A stretch of 64,000 nt of DNA from Prunus persica (taxonomy: Eukaryota > Streptophyta > Magnoliopsida > Rosales > Rosaceae), in NCBI RefSeq assembly GCF_000346465.2, contig NC_034014.1:8639020-8703019 (forward strand). Direction: 5' to 3'. Position 1 is the stretch's first letter, and each line of letters starts with the position of its first letter. Below, piece after piece: positions 44,289 to 56,600 of this stretch. The notes under the pieces are model-generated. The model worked only from the letters and a program-made list of their open reading frames with translations. It was not told where the DNA came from and did no database searches. The position numbers and the translations under genes are program-made.

Positions 44289-47092
44289 AACCTTGCCTCC
44301 GATAGAGTGCCCCCCCTCCCAATACCCCTAAGATCATATCCGTAAAAATTACAAGTTACAATCCTCAAAGAGAACATAAAAAATACAATCTAGTGGCTCT
44401 TCAAACCAAGAAACCACAGTTCTCAAATGTAAGGAAAATTGGCGAGGCAATGGGCTACACCATTGACAGTACAACTGGTATGGGTAAGATTTATATCAAT
44501 AAAAGTTTCTTAACGATTAAAAAAAATGATTTTTTTCCCTCAAAATTTGACAGTATTTGAACTTCTTTTATTCATTGACCAAATTACCATTTTTCTTTTA
44601 TAACGAACGATAGTATTTTATTGATAACATGAACAAAAACAAGTACAAGGCCACTATAGTGCAAAAGATGGATAAATCTTCTTCAATGACCAAACACAAC
44701 AACAAGTTAAATTGATATTGAGAGAATTACGCACAACCTTCAAGATTATTAAAATTTCTAATTTTGCATACAGAAGCACGCCTACTCAAACCTACAATAC
44801 AACTCCGCCACCTAATGGCATAAACGACATATCTGTATCAAAAGCTGAAAGCTGATAAGAAATAAAGTCTCATAAAGAAAAAAATAAAATACAGCTAACT
44901 CCTAAAGAGTTCATGACAATCATTAAACCAAAAAAAAAAAAAAGAAGCATGACCACCGCTCCTGTGTAAGTAATAATAGTGATTATTAGCAGCGCATTAT
45001 TACAAGAGGTCCCAAGTTCGAACCTAAATAATAATATACTAATTTGAGTTTATAAGGCCAACATTCTAATCTAGTGGTACTTCTTTTTCCAATGTTAAAA
45101 GAGGTCTCAAGTTCGAACCTCACAATAAATAAAAGGAGCGAGAGGATAAGAGAGAGAAAGGATAGGAGGAGGAGAGGACAGGGGAGTGGAAAGGGACGAA
45201 GGCCATCATTCCCCAAAGAAGGCTGCAACTTCCTTATGGTTTTCTCAAAGAGGGTTTTTCCCTCTTAAATTAATTCTTTTTTTATGCCGAAACATTAAGT
45301 TAAATATGTGGACCAATAATAATTTTCAGAGGGAAATGAAAGAAAATTATTGAAGTATTATTTAAAGCAAGTGGTGTATAACAAAGAAGGAAAATATGGG
45401 AAAGGTAAGAGTAGTTCTCAATATTTGAAGGCTTATAAGTGTCTTATTTATCTTTAGTGTGCACACTATTTATAGACATAGAAAATACATCATCATTGAC
45501 CACTATAAGTGGTGGTTACAAGGCATAACTATATGATAAGTGTTATATATATAGTCTTTATGATGGGCATCCATAACCTATGAATTTACAACGGTAAGGA
45601 ACTTTTTTTTCTGCTCGTTAAGCATACATATTTACATTTTTTTTTTCATAAGTCAATGGGCAATTAGTTCAATGGAAAAAAATATATCATAATGACATTA
45701 GTCAATTACAAAATTTAGATAACATAACGACGCATGCATATTGTTTCTTTTGAGAATATGTTTTCTTGCAAGAAGTTGCGCAGGAGAATAATGCAAGATT
45801 GGGGCCATTTCAAATACACACCTCCTTATCAACGTGCAACTTAGAAATGATGATAAATATATTAAGGCTCTTAAAGTTTAAATTATTTACATTATTTTTG
45901 TACATATCCATGCTTGTTTATGGAAATATTGAACATGATGTTGTTCCCATTATCTTTTGCTCCTAGTAAGGTTGGGAAGTGGAAGATCATAGGTTGAATT
46001 ATTATTATTATTATTATGCGAAAAAAAACTATAAAATAAAAAATAAAAAATAAAAAGAAGAAAAAAAAGATGTCCTATTGTCTACTTTTTCAAGTGGGAA
46101 GAGATCCATGTCAAAATGATTTTCAGGAAATTTGTTTGAGACCCGTCGTTTTTGAGAGAAACATGCATGTTCTGTCTTCATCTTCTTCTTTCCTTAATTT
46201 TTGACTTTCAAGATTTAGGTAGTTTGAAATAAAAATCATAAATTAAAGAAAAATAATAATCTCCAACAAAATTATATAACTACCTATACCTACCACAGTC
46301 TCCTGTCATCAATCAATCATCTATATTTTTTGTGGAATTAAGAGAGATTGCCATAAATTACTCAATCCTTCTTTCAGCGTCAACAATGAATGGACTCCAC
46401 AAATGTGATATCACTGAAATTTCTTCAATATTAATAAATGTAGCTCGATTTATTCACTAAGGACTTAAGCATGATATTATCCAATTCATATTTATAAAGA
46501 TTTTTATATATTTTTAAAATAAAAAAAGACTTTTAGAAGAAAAAAAATTAAGCGACTGACTTTCAAAGACTTGACAGATTTTTAATAACTTTTATAAACT
46601 TATATATAGTCCCACAATTAGAAGAGTTCTCCACTAAAGATATCCGCCTGCGGGCATTTTTCTAAGACTACCGATATTGCAGTTCAATGATCATAGCTGT
46701 CTATTTTAGCTTCTGTTTCAACAGTCATCTTTGCATAAAATCATCCATATTGAAAACTATTTGGTTATATATATATATATCTAGAATTTATCGAAGCGTT
46801 TGCAAGAAAATAATATGCCAAAAAGTAAAGAAGATAAAATAGTAAAACTAATATGAGTTTCAAAAGCAAAATGACAAAATGTTGACAAAAAGAAAATGAA
46901 GGAAAGACCTCGTCCAGTGCCATTATGGACGGAGTGATTGAATACAACAGAAGCAAAAAGAGCCATTTTCACAACATTAATGCTGATAGAAATAAGGCAT
47001 TCAAAGTTGAATTGAACTTGGACACTGCAACTAGTCTTTGAAGGTTGAATGACTTTCCTTACTACGCTAGTCATTCAGTCAATTCACTATAA
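44289..47092. other. Gene-free repeat-rich region
   Basis: It contains a SINE-like copy (45045-45130) with a second partial unit before it (about 44985-45040), and A/T-rich sequence. No supported gene. Confidence 0.5.
45045..45135 (+). repeat. SINE-like fragment, copy 2
   Basis: It carries TCTAGTGGTACTTCTTTTTC and, about 35 bp further on, TCAAGTTCGAACCTCACAAT, spaced and worded like the A and B boxes of a tRNA-derived SINE. Related to 39270-39367. A shorter GTTCGAACCTAAATAATA unit lies just upstream. Confidence 0.5.
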
Positions 47093-47100
47093 CTTCGAAT

Positions 47101-47444
47101 CAAGGGCGGAATCAGGAATTTTTCAATGAGTGAGCTAGCTACAGTTATTAGCTTAAAATTTAATGATAATTTTTTTTACTAACAGTTTCTATAGTTTTTC
47201 TAGAAATAAAAGTATACATTAGATCATATAAATCACGCTAATTGTAAACATAAGAAAAAAGAAGAAAAAGAAGGAATTAGAGCCATATTATTCACGAAGG
47301 GGTGAATTTTATTTAGAAAAATGTTTCTTTTTTGGAGATACGTTAATAAAAAAGGATTAAAATTGATGTTTGGGACAAACTTTGACACCAAATACAAAAT
47401 GTGGAAGACCTTTGACTATACCTATTGATGTGTTAGGATATGCA

Positions 47445-47481
<37 letters not shown>

Positions 47482-48267
47482 TAAATATTAGGCTATATAT
47501 GTGTAATTATTTTTTTCCCCAAAACTTTCCCTAGGCTATCAGGGGCGGATTCAAGAATTTTTTAGAAGAGATGCAATATTAAAAAGACTGAAAACTCATT
47601 AAAAAAAAAAGTTAGACAATAAAATGCCCTTATAATTAATCAATATTATTATCTATTCATAGAAAGAAAAAAAAAATTACAAGCAAGCCACAATTGTTGC
47701 CAACTTTAATCAATATCAATATAAATTAATCTAACAAAATATCAATATGAATTAATCTAGTCAAAATAAAATTACAATTTGATTAACACAAATACAAAGA
47801 GAAAAAACAGAAGGAAAAAAAAATAAGAAGAGTGATGCAGTGGCGTGAGAGCCGTCACCTTGGATTGGGTTTGCAGCAGCGTGCAATTGAAGAGCGGCTC
47901 TTCAAGTTTTAAGAATTGGGATTGATACTTGCAAGAGGACTCCTTGTATACACTGTTGCTTTTCCGTGGAGGTAAGGCTATTCCATCAGGTTTATTAATA
48001 TAATTTTTTTCAACCTCCGGTTCAAAACAACGTCGTTGGGCCAGGAGTTTTATAAATAAATATAAAATAAAAAAAATAAAAAAAAGGCGTTGCACTGCTT
48101 GCAGCAACACAACGATGCAAAGTAGAAGCTGCACTCAGGCATTTCCACAAGCAGTTGGTGGGCAGCTTCAACGCAGATCGGAGGAGCGAACTCCGCCACC
48201 TTCAAGGCATTTTTCGACCAAAAACAGTGCAGCTGTATCTCTTTGTGTCTTTATAGGTCCGCCACTG
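47101..48267. mobile_element. Non-autonomous hAT element (1.17 kb)
   Basis: The left end CAAGGGCGGAATCAGGAATT and the reverse of the right end CAGTGGCGGACCTATAAAG belong to the same end family as 40764 and 50168. The flanks CTTCGAAT (47093-47100) and CTTTGAAT (48268-48275) match at 7 of 8. A second left-type end (CAGGGGCGGATTCAAGAATT, from 47540) lies inside, so another family member is probably nested. A (TA)n tract is at 47449-47478. No transposase frame. Confidence 0.65.
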
Positions 48268-48404
48268 CTTTGAATCCTTACATATAGATTTGAATTTTAG
48301 GAAGAAAAAATAATAGTAGTAATTAACGGCATGTGTATGCTACCAAACTTATTCCATGCAATGATATGATACCATAATGATTATATTGATTGAAATATAA
48401 TCAT

Positions 48405-48588
48405 CAGTCTCGATCTCTTGGACTACAAGGGTTCAAGAGATTTGTGGTCACTCACCGTTGAATGTAAATTCAACGGTTCACTCACTCTTGCACTCCTTTT
48501 AAGAATTTTTTTTGAACCGTTGGCTGTTACATTCAGCGGTGGGTGACCACAGTCTCTTGGACCCCTGTGGTCCAAGAGATTGGGGTTG
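48405..48588. mobile_element. Mutator-type MITE with hairpins in its arms (about 184 bp)
   Basis: Two arms of about 60 bp are inverted copies (left: CTCTTGGACTACAAGGGTTC... GTGGTCACTCACCG; right arm reversed: CTCTTGGACCACAGGGGTCC...). Each arm folds on itself around the CTCTTGGAC/GTCCAAGAG core. ATATAATCAT occurs at 48395-48404 and 48589-48598, a 9-10-bp target copy fitting Mutator-like elements. Confidence 0.75.
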
Positions 48589-48634
48589 ATATAATCATAT
48601 AACACATGCATATATATATATATATATATATCTG

Positions 48635-48965
48635 AGAGTTTCAGTTAAGAGATCCCTTAAATAAGCTTATTTGAGGGACACGATTATAGGGCCCACATAA
48701 ACCGTCTATTTTGTAGATATCCATTCAAAGATCACCTCTACAAAAAAAATACTTGAATCCGATATCATTTGACCACTCAATTGAATTATTGAAATTTTAG
48801 TACTTTCTTGAAGCACCATGCTCATTGATTTTATATGACACAATTGGATATCAAAATGGTTTCTGCTTTGTCTAATTTTTTGCAAAGATGGTCTATGAAT
48901 GTAGACTTAAAAAATAAATGGTTTGGATCATTGAAAAAAAAATTTCTCAGGGAACCTTAAAGGGT
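48635..48965. repeat. MITE, partial, opposite orientation to 49616-50005
   Basis: It begins with an AGAGATCCCTTAAATAAGC...TTATTTGAGGGACAC arm. It shares interior text with the complete copy at 49.6-50.0 kb on the other strand (for example TTGACCACTCAATTGA against TCAATTGAGTGGTCAA). Confidence 0.55.
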
Positions 48966-48991
48966 AAGGCCACTCCAAGCCTAGAAGTGGC

Positions 48992-48995
<4 letters not shown>

Positions 48996-49027
<32 letters not shown>
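48996..49027. repeat. (TA)n microsatellite
   Basis: TA tract; further TA tracts lie at 48611-48631, 49583-49616 and 50619-50639. These sit beside MITE ends, as expected if the elements target TA-rich sites. Confidence 0.85.
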
Positions 49028-49035
<8 letters not shown>

Positions 49036-49411
49036 TAATATTAGAAGGAATCAAATGCAGAAACTATCCTAATTCTAATCCATTACGCCACTATCCTAAT
49101 TCATAAACAAAGGAAGAAGAAAAAAAAAAACACAAGAGTTATCTATATGTAAGGGTGGATTCGGTTCGGCAACCGACTCGAGCAAGGAAAGCCGATTACT
49201 GAACCGAAGAGAAGCAGATTGCCTATGCATAAACTATCCTAATTAATATTCCCCCTATTTCCAAGCCTTCATCACTGGGTATAATTCCTGATAATAGGTA
49301 CTTCATTTTTTATGAGCTTCACTAAAGAATGCAACTAGTTTCTTCTCTTGAGACAATATAACACCTATACTCAGTCCACTAACAACACATTCAACCTATC
49401 TTTTATAGTGA

Positions 49412-49576
49412 AATTCTGTGGTGAGGGTACCATATATAGACCACTCATATGGACCTCCATATTAACCACATGATCATTTCATTAAACTTAAGTGAAGTTA
49501 CTATTCAGTTGAATCATGTGGCTAATATGAAGGTCCCATCAATGGTCCATATATGACACCCTCACCATAGAATGAC
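49412..49576. repeat. Palindromic MITE, copy 2
   Basis: Same family as 21212-21383: ends ATTCTGTGGTGAGGGTACC / (reverse) ATTCTATGGTGAGGGTGTC, and the shared centre TCATTTCATTAAACTTAAGT. Confidence 0.65.
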
Positions 49577-49580
49577 TCAT

Positions 49581-49615
<35 letters not shown>

Positions 49616-49618
<3 letters not shown>

Positions 49619-50005
49619 CCCCTTCTATTAAGGGATCCCTCAAATAATTTTATTTAAGGGACACCCTTTAGGGTCCCTTAAATTATTTTCAACAATCCAA
49701 ACCATCTATTTTTCAAGTCTTCATTCATTAATCATTTTTGTGAAAAATTAGACAAATCGAAAAACGTTAAGACATCTAATTGTAACAAACAAAATAGACG
49801 AACACGGTGCTTCAACAAAAGACAAAAATAACAACCATGTAATTGAGTGGTCAAATGGTTTCGGATTCAAGTGATTTTTTGCGGAAATGATATTTGAAGA
49901 AATATATAAAAATTATACGGTTTGGATCATTAAAAAAAATAATGTGTGGTGGGCCTTATAAGGGTGTCCCTCAAATAATCTTATTTGAGCGATCCCTCAA
50001 CTGAA
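49616..50005. repeat. MITE, complete copy (about 390 bp)
   Basis: The left arm (AAGGGATCCCTCAAATAA ... TTTAAGGGACACCCTT) is mirrored by the right arm (AAGGGTGTCCCTCAAATAAT ... GAGCGATCCCTCAA) over about 45 bp. It abuts a (TA)n tract on the left. Non-coding. Confidence 0.65.
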
Positions 50006-50167
50006 GAGGAAATCGAACACAGGACCTTGGTTGTAGGGATAACTTCTCTTAACCATTTGAGTTACAAGCCCCTTGCAAATATGAGATTATTTTTTCAATG
50101 TTATTTCAAGTACTCATGATTGAGTAAACAAGCTAACAAATGTATCATAAGTTAAATCTCGTGGCTA

Positions 50168-51116
50168 CAATAGCGGATCCAGGAATTTTTATTGGGATAG
50201 GCTATTTTTTTTTTTATTTTTTTTATAGAGGAGATATATTATAAGACTTTTTTCTCTTGAAACAAAAATGTAAATAAAATTTTATAAATCAAACAAAGCC
50301 ACAATACGAGCAAATATAACACAAAGAAGTACAAAATATAAATAAATAGCAAACAATCTCAAAAAAAGGTTCTCGTACAAAACTATCCTTATCAACAAAT
50401 CTTAAAACAATGGTCATTTGCTTTCTATTAGATACATTTTTTGCTTTATCAACAAGATACAATAAGTTGATTCCCCAAAAATACTAGACATTAAAAATCA
50501 TATATGCTAATTAATAATTCAAGTTGCAAAAATAAAACATATATCAACAATCTCCCAAAGTTTTCACTCAAACCCTAAATCATAAAAACTTAACAACAAC
50601 AATTAAAATTGGAATTGAATATATATATATATATATATTATATTTTTTTTAACTTAACAAGATTGAAGAACCCACTCAAGATAGGTTGGTACAATTTTTG
50701 GGAGGATGAGAGCTATTTCCTTTAGGTTCTCAAGGTTCAAATATGGCGTTTTGGGTGGCTAGAAGAAATTTTTTGATGTTTGCTCTATGTGGGCGTAGCC
50801 CAATATCAGTATGATTAGTAGCTCAAGTTGATAGAGCCTTAGCGTGAGTTTTGCTTCTAATCAAATTTATGTAGGTTTTGATTGGATTGACGTTTATTAT
50901 TTCCTATATGCTTCAAGAGTAGGCTTATTTTAAATAAAGGACTAAGCTATTATTAATTTATTAAAAAAAAGAAAAACAATGCATGTGTGGACTGTATTTA
51001 TTTGGTGCAATGGACTAATATTTATCTGAGTAGGAATAAACCTATAATTATGAGATCATATTTAATATTTCATAAATGTTCCTCCCCACTCCAGCCTAGC
51101 CTTAGGTCCGCCTTTG
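50168..51116. mobile_element. Non-autonomous hAT element (949 bp)
   Basis: Inverted ends CAATAGCGGATCCAGGAATT and (reverse of right) CAAAGGCGGACCTAAGGCTA. Flanks CGTGGCTA (50160-50167) and CATGGCTA (51117-51124) match at 7 of 8. No transposase frame. Confidence 0.75.
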
Positions 51117-51124
51117 CATGGCTA

Positions 51125-52880
51125 ATAAGTATTAAACAAACTAATATTTAATTAGTGATGTAAGAAGACAAATCAAACTCATGTAATTAATCTCCCATTA
51201 TGTTTACCATGGACAAGAAAAGTATTACCAGTTACAACTTGCAAAATAGAAGTAAAAATCTTGAATTCGACTTGTACTCAGAATATGCTTTCCGCATATA
51301 TATTGTGTAAAAGCTTGGACCACAAGAGTTCATATGAGTTCACTATAAAATGTTCGGTTGTCCTTTGTTCTTTTGTAAAGGCAAAGTGAGAAACACTCAC
51401 AAGGCTTGAACCTTAACCAAACCCTTGGAAGTTGCTTTGCTGGCAAAAAAAAAAAAACACCCTTGGAAGTTAATGGTTTCAAGTGTGGCTAAAAAGGCAC
51501 TGTAAAATTTGTATTGAGTGTCATTTAGTTGGGTTTGTAGGCTTTTATTCTTTTGGCCGGAAATAGACTCTAAGACTTACTTGGCGGCACCTACAATTTT
51601 CAGAGAGTCATGAGGTTCACTTGTAAAGGAGAAAAAGTTAAAAAGTAAGTACAACTGTACAACTTCTAAATTACCCAACTCCTAAAAAGAATATGGCTAT
51701 TGACAAAGAGGTGGGTATAGCTACAACCCAAAAACATTAAAGAATGTTGAGTCTATTCATCCGTTACCAATTAGTTTTGAGTTGGATCTTGTGCATCATA
51801 TTTCAAGTCAAAACAACTAGTTGATATTTTGACCAAAGGTCAAGCAAATGAAAGGCTAGGTTGTTGTTAAGCTCAAACATGTTATTTACTATTTTTCCCA
51901 TTTACATATCTTAAAAATACAAAATTCTATTTTGTGATTTTTGTCTTGCAAAGCAGTTTTTCAAAAACCGTTTTTTGTAAAACGTTATCAGACCAACCCT
52001 TAGAATTCGGTCTCTCTTCGTTCATCTCTATTATTCTCAAGTATCTCTTGATTGGGTCTCAACTATGGGTAAATTAGTCATACTAAGCCTTCAATTCTTG
52101 TTTCTCCTTAAATAAGTCAATTGCAATACCGAGATAAGCTTAGGATTCATGGCCAAATATAATTTCTAGCAACTTATTCAACTATTTAAACGGACTAATG
52201 TGAACTTGATGTTATTAACTCATTTATATTATCACACGTCCACATGTACGGTGATCAATATAATGTGTTGAATGTTAAGTTCGTCATTTAATTAGGCTAG
52301 AGATATGAGATCAGATTCGTAGTATTAGACCGGTTTAACAACGAGGCCTGCATTTATTAACAGCTAAGATCATTCTTGAAGATTTTACTCTTGACCAAAT
52401 AAGTAACACGTTATTGTTTTCTTTTTTTAACCCCAAGGAAATTTAAAGCATACCTCTCATAGAGCATAAGGTAGAAACAAGCTTGGAAACTGTTAAATAG
52501 AAATTCAATCACATATAATGCTGTGATATTATTTTGCACTGATTTGTTTTCTATTTTAGGAAAACTAATTACCACATCATCGCAGTATATTCATGAGATC
52601 TCCAATAATTCAATGTGGAATTCAACTTTAGAAGTTACTTTTCAAGTCAACTTAGCAATGAAATTATAGTTTTACCCTTGTAATTTTCCAACTGAAATAT
52701 TTATAAACCAAAATATTAAAATTTAAAAAAAAGATTTCACTGCTTGCACACCTTACCAAATATGGCATGAGCTCGGCGACAATGCCAGAGTAGCTAGAAA
52801 GGGCAGGAGATAGGTTTTTTTTATTTATTTATTTATTTTATTTTATTTTTTTTAAATTAACATTTTTAAAAAAAAAATTA
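51125..52880. other. Intergenic region upstream of the mannosyltransferase, with a copia remnant
   Basis: Apart from the remnant below I see only AT-rich sequence. No gene. Confidence 0.5.
51690..51866 (+). pseudogene. Ty1/copia RNase H C-terminal remnant
   Basis: 51817-51840 encodes LVDILTKG followed by QANERL, the conserved end of copia RNase H (usually QLADILTKGL). Upstream text corresponds loosely to the KHIEVD...FI...V motif but in shifted frames. No other copia domain is nearby. Confidence 0.55.
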
Positions 52881-53193
52881 TTGAGATGTTCTTTTATTGG
52901 GAAATGACAATGCTGCCCTTTTGCATTATCAAGCAGCTTGTTATTATTATTATTGTTTTTTTGTTAGAATATATACCTTGTAATTTGCAACAAGCAAGTA
53001 AAAGCTGGACAATAATGAAGTCACTCAGACTTGGAGTTGGAACAGTTGAAAGTGTGAGGATTCTCTTGATTGCAAAAGGATATCTACCTAAAAGGGAGAG
53101 TGAATTAGAATACATATAGTCTGGCCAAAAGAGAAATAAATAATGCTAATAAACAGAAATAAATATGAAATTCCAAATTGGGCCAAAACTGAC

Positions 53194-53200
53194 TATAAAA
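53194..53200 (+). promoter_or_regulatory. TATA box of the CSLA9-like gene
   Basis: TATAAAA, about 490 bp upstream of the start codon, followed by a C- and CT-rich initiation-like region. It would give a leader of about 460 nt, in which I see no ATG before the start codon at 53687. Confidence 0.6.
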
Positions 53201-53307
53201 GACCCCCCCTTTCTCTCTCTGTCCTTCATACTCTCTCTCAGCACTCTCAGTCCTGTCTCTGCTTCATTTTGACAAGAGGCAGAACAAGTTAATAGTTGGC
53301 ACAGATC

Positions 53308-53310
<3 letters not shown>

Positions 53311-53363
<53 letters not shown>
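53311..53363 (+). repeat. (GA)26 tract in the 5' leader of the CSLA9-like gene
   Basis: 53 bp of perfect GA dinucleotides between the TATA box and the ATG. In plants GAGA tracts are bound by BPC proteins (family knowledge); whether this one is functional is not shown. Confidence 0.85.
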
Positions 53364-53364
<1 letters not shown>

Positions 53365-53611
53365 CTTAGAAGAAGGGAAAGTGTAGATTTTTTGTTCTGT
53401 ACTTTCCACTTCTGAGTGAAGAGGAGAAAACAAGAGAGCAAATCTGTATTGCCTCATAAATTTCCCTCTCTGGGTTTTTTTTTCTTGAAATCAAAGGATT
53501 TTTCAGCCCATTGTTTTCTGTCTTGCCTTATTGAAGAATTTGAGAGCCGCACTTTAATCCTATACAAAACCCACTTCCCCACATTGGTCACATTTCATTT
53601 AAACCAAAAAA

Positions 53612-53676
53612 GTGAGTGAAAGATCTGGTAGTTAGTTTTGTTTTGTTCATTATCTTCTCATCTCTTGCCTTTGCAG
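53612..53676 (+). other. Possible 5' UTR intron of the CSLA9-like gene
   Basis: GTGAGTG at 53612 and TTTGCAG ending at 53676 make a 65-nt GT-AG interval with a T-rich middle, 10 nt before the ATG. It is short for a plant intron, so this is tentative. Confidence 0.35.
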
Positions 53677-53686
53677 AGTGAGAGAT

Positions 53687-56600
53687 ATGGCTGAGACCAC
53701 AACCAAAGTTCTGATACCAGAATCATTTCAAGGGGGCACATATGACATTGCAGGCCAAATGGGGCTGATTTGGGAGCTAATCAAAGCGCCATTGATAGTA
53801 CCTTTGCTCAGAATTTGTGTCTACATTTCCTTGGCCATGTCTCTCATGCTCTTCTTTGAGAGGCTTTACATGGGAATTGTCATCATTTTGGTCAAGCTCT
53901 TCTGGAAGAAACCAGAGAAGCGCTACAAATATGAGGCCATTCAGGAGGACCTGGAACTGGGCAGCTCCAATTTCCCTGTGGTTCTAATCCAAATCCCTAT
54001 GTTCAATGAAAGAGAGGTACATGCTGCTTTGTTATCAAAATCTCTCTGTTTTTGTTTTCGTGTGTTCTTAGATTTCACAAGCATTGTTGTGTGCTGTTAT
54101 CTGTTTGTGACAGAAAAAACCTTAAAGTATGGTGCTTTTTGTGTGTTCTCTTGGGTTTTTGGGTCAGGTCTACAAGATCTCTATTGGTGCTGCATGTGGG
54201 CTTTCATGGCCGTCCGATCGTCTAGTGATCCAAGTCCTTGATGATTCAACTGACCCTACAATCAAGGTAAACTTTCCTAAATTCAGAAAACAACCCATCA
54301 TTTGGATCACCCCACTAATTATTCTCCCACATTTATCGTTAAAAATGTAATCTTTTCTTCATCATTTTTCCTTCCAACCACCACCGCCAACAAATCTCAT
54401 CATTCTAGTGACATGGGTCTTTTCAATGTGTTTGTTAAAAAGCCACAGAGAATGAAGTAGCCCAATTATTGAGTTTTCTGGCGTGACCCTTGTGGTTTCT
54501 GACATGGGTTTTGTTTCATTTTGGCCATTTGACTCGTCGCATTAACAAAATGGGCAAGTGGGTTTTTAATAAAACTATCAAAAACTGACGTTTTTGCAGC
54601 AAATGGTGGAGCTGGAGTGTCAAAGGTGGGCAAGCAAAGGCATAAACATAAGGTACCAAATCAGAGAAACCAGGGGAGGCTACAAGGCTGGGGCTTTGAA
54701 AGAAGGCTTGAAGCGCAGCTACGTGAAGCACTGCGAGTACGTGGCCATCTTCGACGCCGATTTCAGGCCTGAACCAGACTATCTCCGGCGAGCCATCCCT
54801 TTCTTGGTCCACAACCCTGACATTGCTTTGGTTCAAGCTCGATGGAGATTCGGTAAATTAATTATAATTCATTCATTTTTCTGATTATTATTATTAATTA
54901 GATTATTATTATATGTTCTTTTTTAACGTACCCTTTAATTGCGTTTATTAAATTTTTCAGAGTGTCGGTGGTCTGATTTTGTGGATTTTTCTTTTTGTTT
55001 TTCCTTTCGAGTATGTATTTGGGCTTTTATTTTTTCTTTTCCGTCGGCGGGATCAGTTTGTGTGTACAGTGTGCATGGGACAATGGGTCTTCCAGAGTAC
55101 AAACCATCAATCACGGGGTCGGGCCCACACAGAGCAGCCCTTCTTGGCCATCTCTGATTTTGACACCTGTTTGTCTGCTAGCCCTTCATCAAGGGCTGCT
55201 TGGTACCCACGTCTGGAAATATTAGAAAGTACTTGTCATAGACGGAAGTGTGATTCATGTTCAATTTGTCAGTTTTAGTGCCATTAATCAGTGCTTTTCT
55301 TTTCTAGATTACGTTTTCATTGGCCTCAAGTAGAAAACAAAAACAAAAGTCCAACAATTTAATTTTGGACTGATGTTTTCTTGCCATCTAGCTTGTTATT
55401 ATGTGGAAATATTAAAGTGATGAATCGGTTGATTCACAGTCTATCAACATAACGTGTCCAACATTCACTAGAAATTTTGATTCCACGTCGTCTCTCGTAT
55501 TTATGGGAAATGACGTAAGAGCTCCTAACATAGGATTAGGATCCCTCACTCAAGTAGCAAAGTCAGTGTCACCTTCTTCTTGTGAACCGGCATGATCAGA
55601 TGCTAGAAATGCGGGGTAGGTTTGTCATTTTGCTGCACGAGAACAAGGACGGTAATTTTGTGACAATAAGTTGCCTTATGTAAACCCCGGATTGTACGGT
55701 TCAAACGGTCAAATATTTCGTAAGCGGCCGGATCAGAGTGAGTTTCCGGAAACTTGAGTGACAAACGTGTCAATTTACGGACTCAAGATTTTTATCCTCT
55801 AGTGCACTGCTCACGTGGTTACTAAAACTAGGTGGCACCACAGTAAGCCTTGCGGTGGACCCACATTTTCTCTGCTCCAGCCTTTACCGACACTTGGTTT
55901 GTCGTGCTGATGCTAGCGTGGCCAACCTTCATTTGTGTCACGTGACCACCAGACCAGTTCCCTACTTTTAAATGCTTTTGGAGTTTCTTTTCTATTTTTG
56001 ATGGGGTCCACATCTTTTTAATCTTTTTAATCATTTAGTGCATTCACATTATTTTTTTCTTTTTTATATTAGTAATAATCTAAAATATTCTAAATTAATC
56101 TAATTTAAAAAGAAGGGTATCCGAATTTGAGTGCAAGAGGTGACCTAACTGCCTTGGCCAACTTGTCTAACCCACGTTTGCACATTCAGATTATAAATAT
56201 TATGTTACATGTACATTTTTCTTTTTCTTTTTTTTTTCTTTTTTGGGGGTGAGATAAAATTGTTTATGTGGTTTTGCAGTGAATTCGGATGAGTGCTTGT
56301 TGACCAGAATGCAGGAGATGTCATTGGATTATCATTTCACGGTTGAACAAGAAGTTGGGTCAGCAACACATGCCTTCTTCGGTTTCAATGGTAAACCTAT
56401 TTTTAACAAATACCACTTATGGTCAAATTTGAATTATCATCCATGTTGCCCTTTTTTTCTTTTTTCTTTTGTCAAAAATATATATCTTGATTTGTCCCTG
56501 TCTATTAATTGGTTGACATGTGCAAAGTGCTGGTTCAGAGTTTCCAATTGGTGGGGACTAATTGGCAAATATGTACATATAGTTGGTATGTGAGAGTGAC

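Noticed and set aside
47772..48134. 120-codon minus-strand frame
   Set aside because: It lies inside a non-autonomous hAT element, is low-complexity at both ends and has no transposase motif.
47540..48267. A hAT element starting at 47540 and ending at 48267
   Set aside because: The flanks (TAGGCTAT and CTTTGAAT) do not match, while the start at 47101 gives a 7-of-8 target copy. The 47540 end is kept as a possible nested member.
53146..53457. Minus-strand frame with a poly-Leu/Ser stretch over the (GA)n tract
   Set aside because: It is the antisense translation of the dinucleotide repeat in the mannosyltransferase leader.
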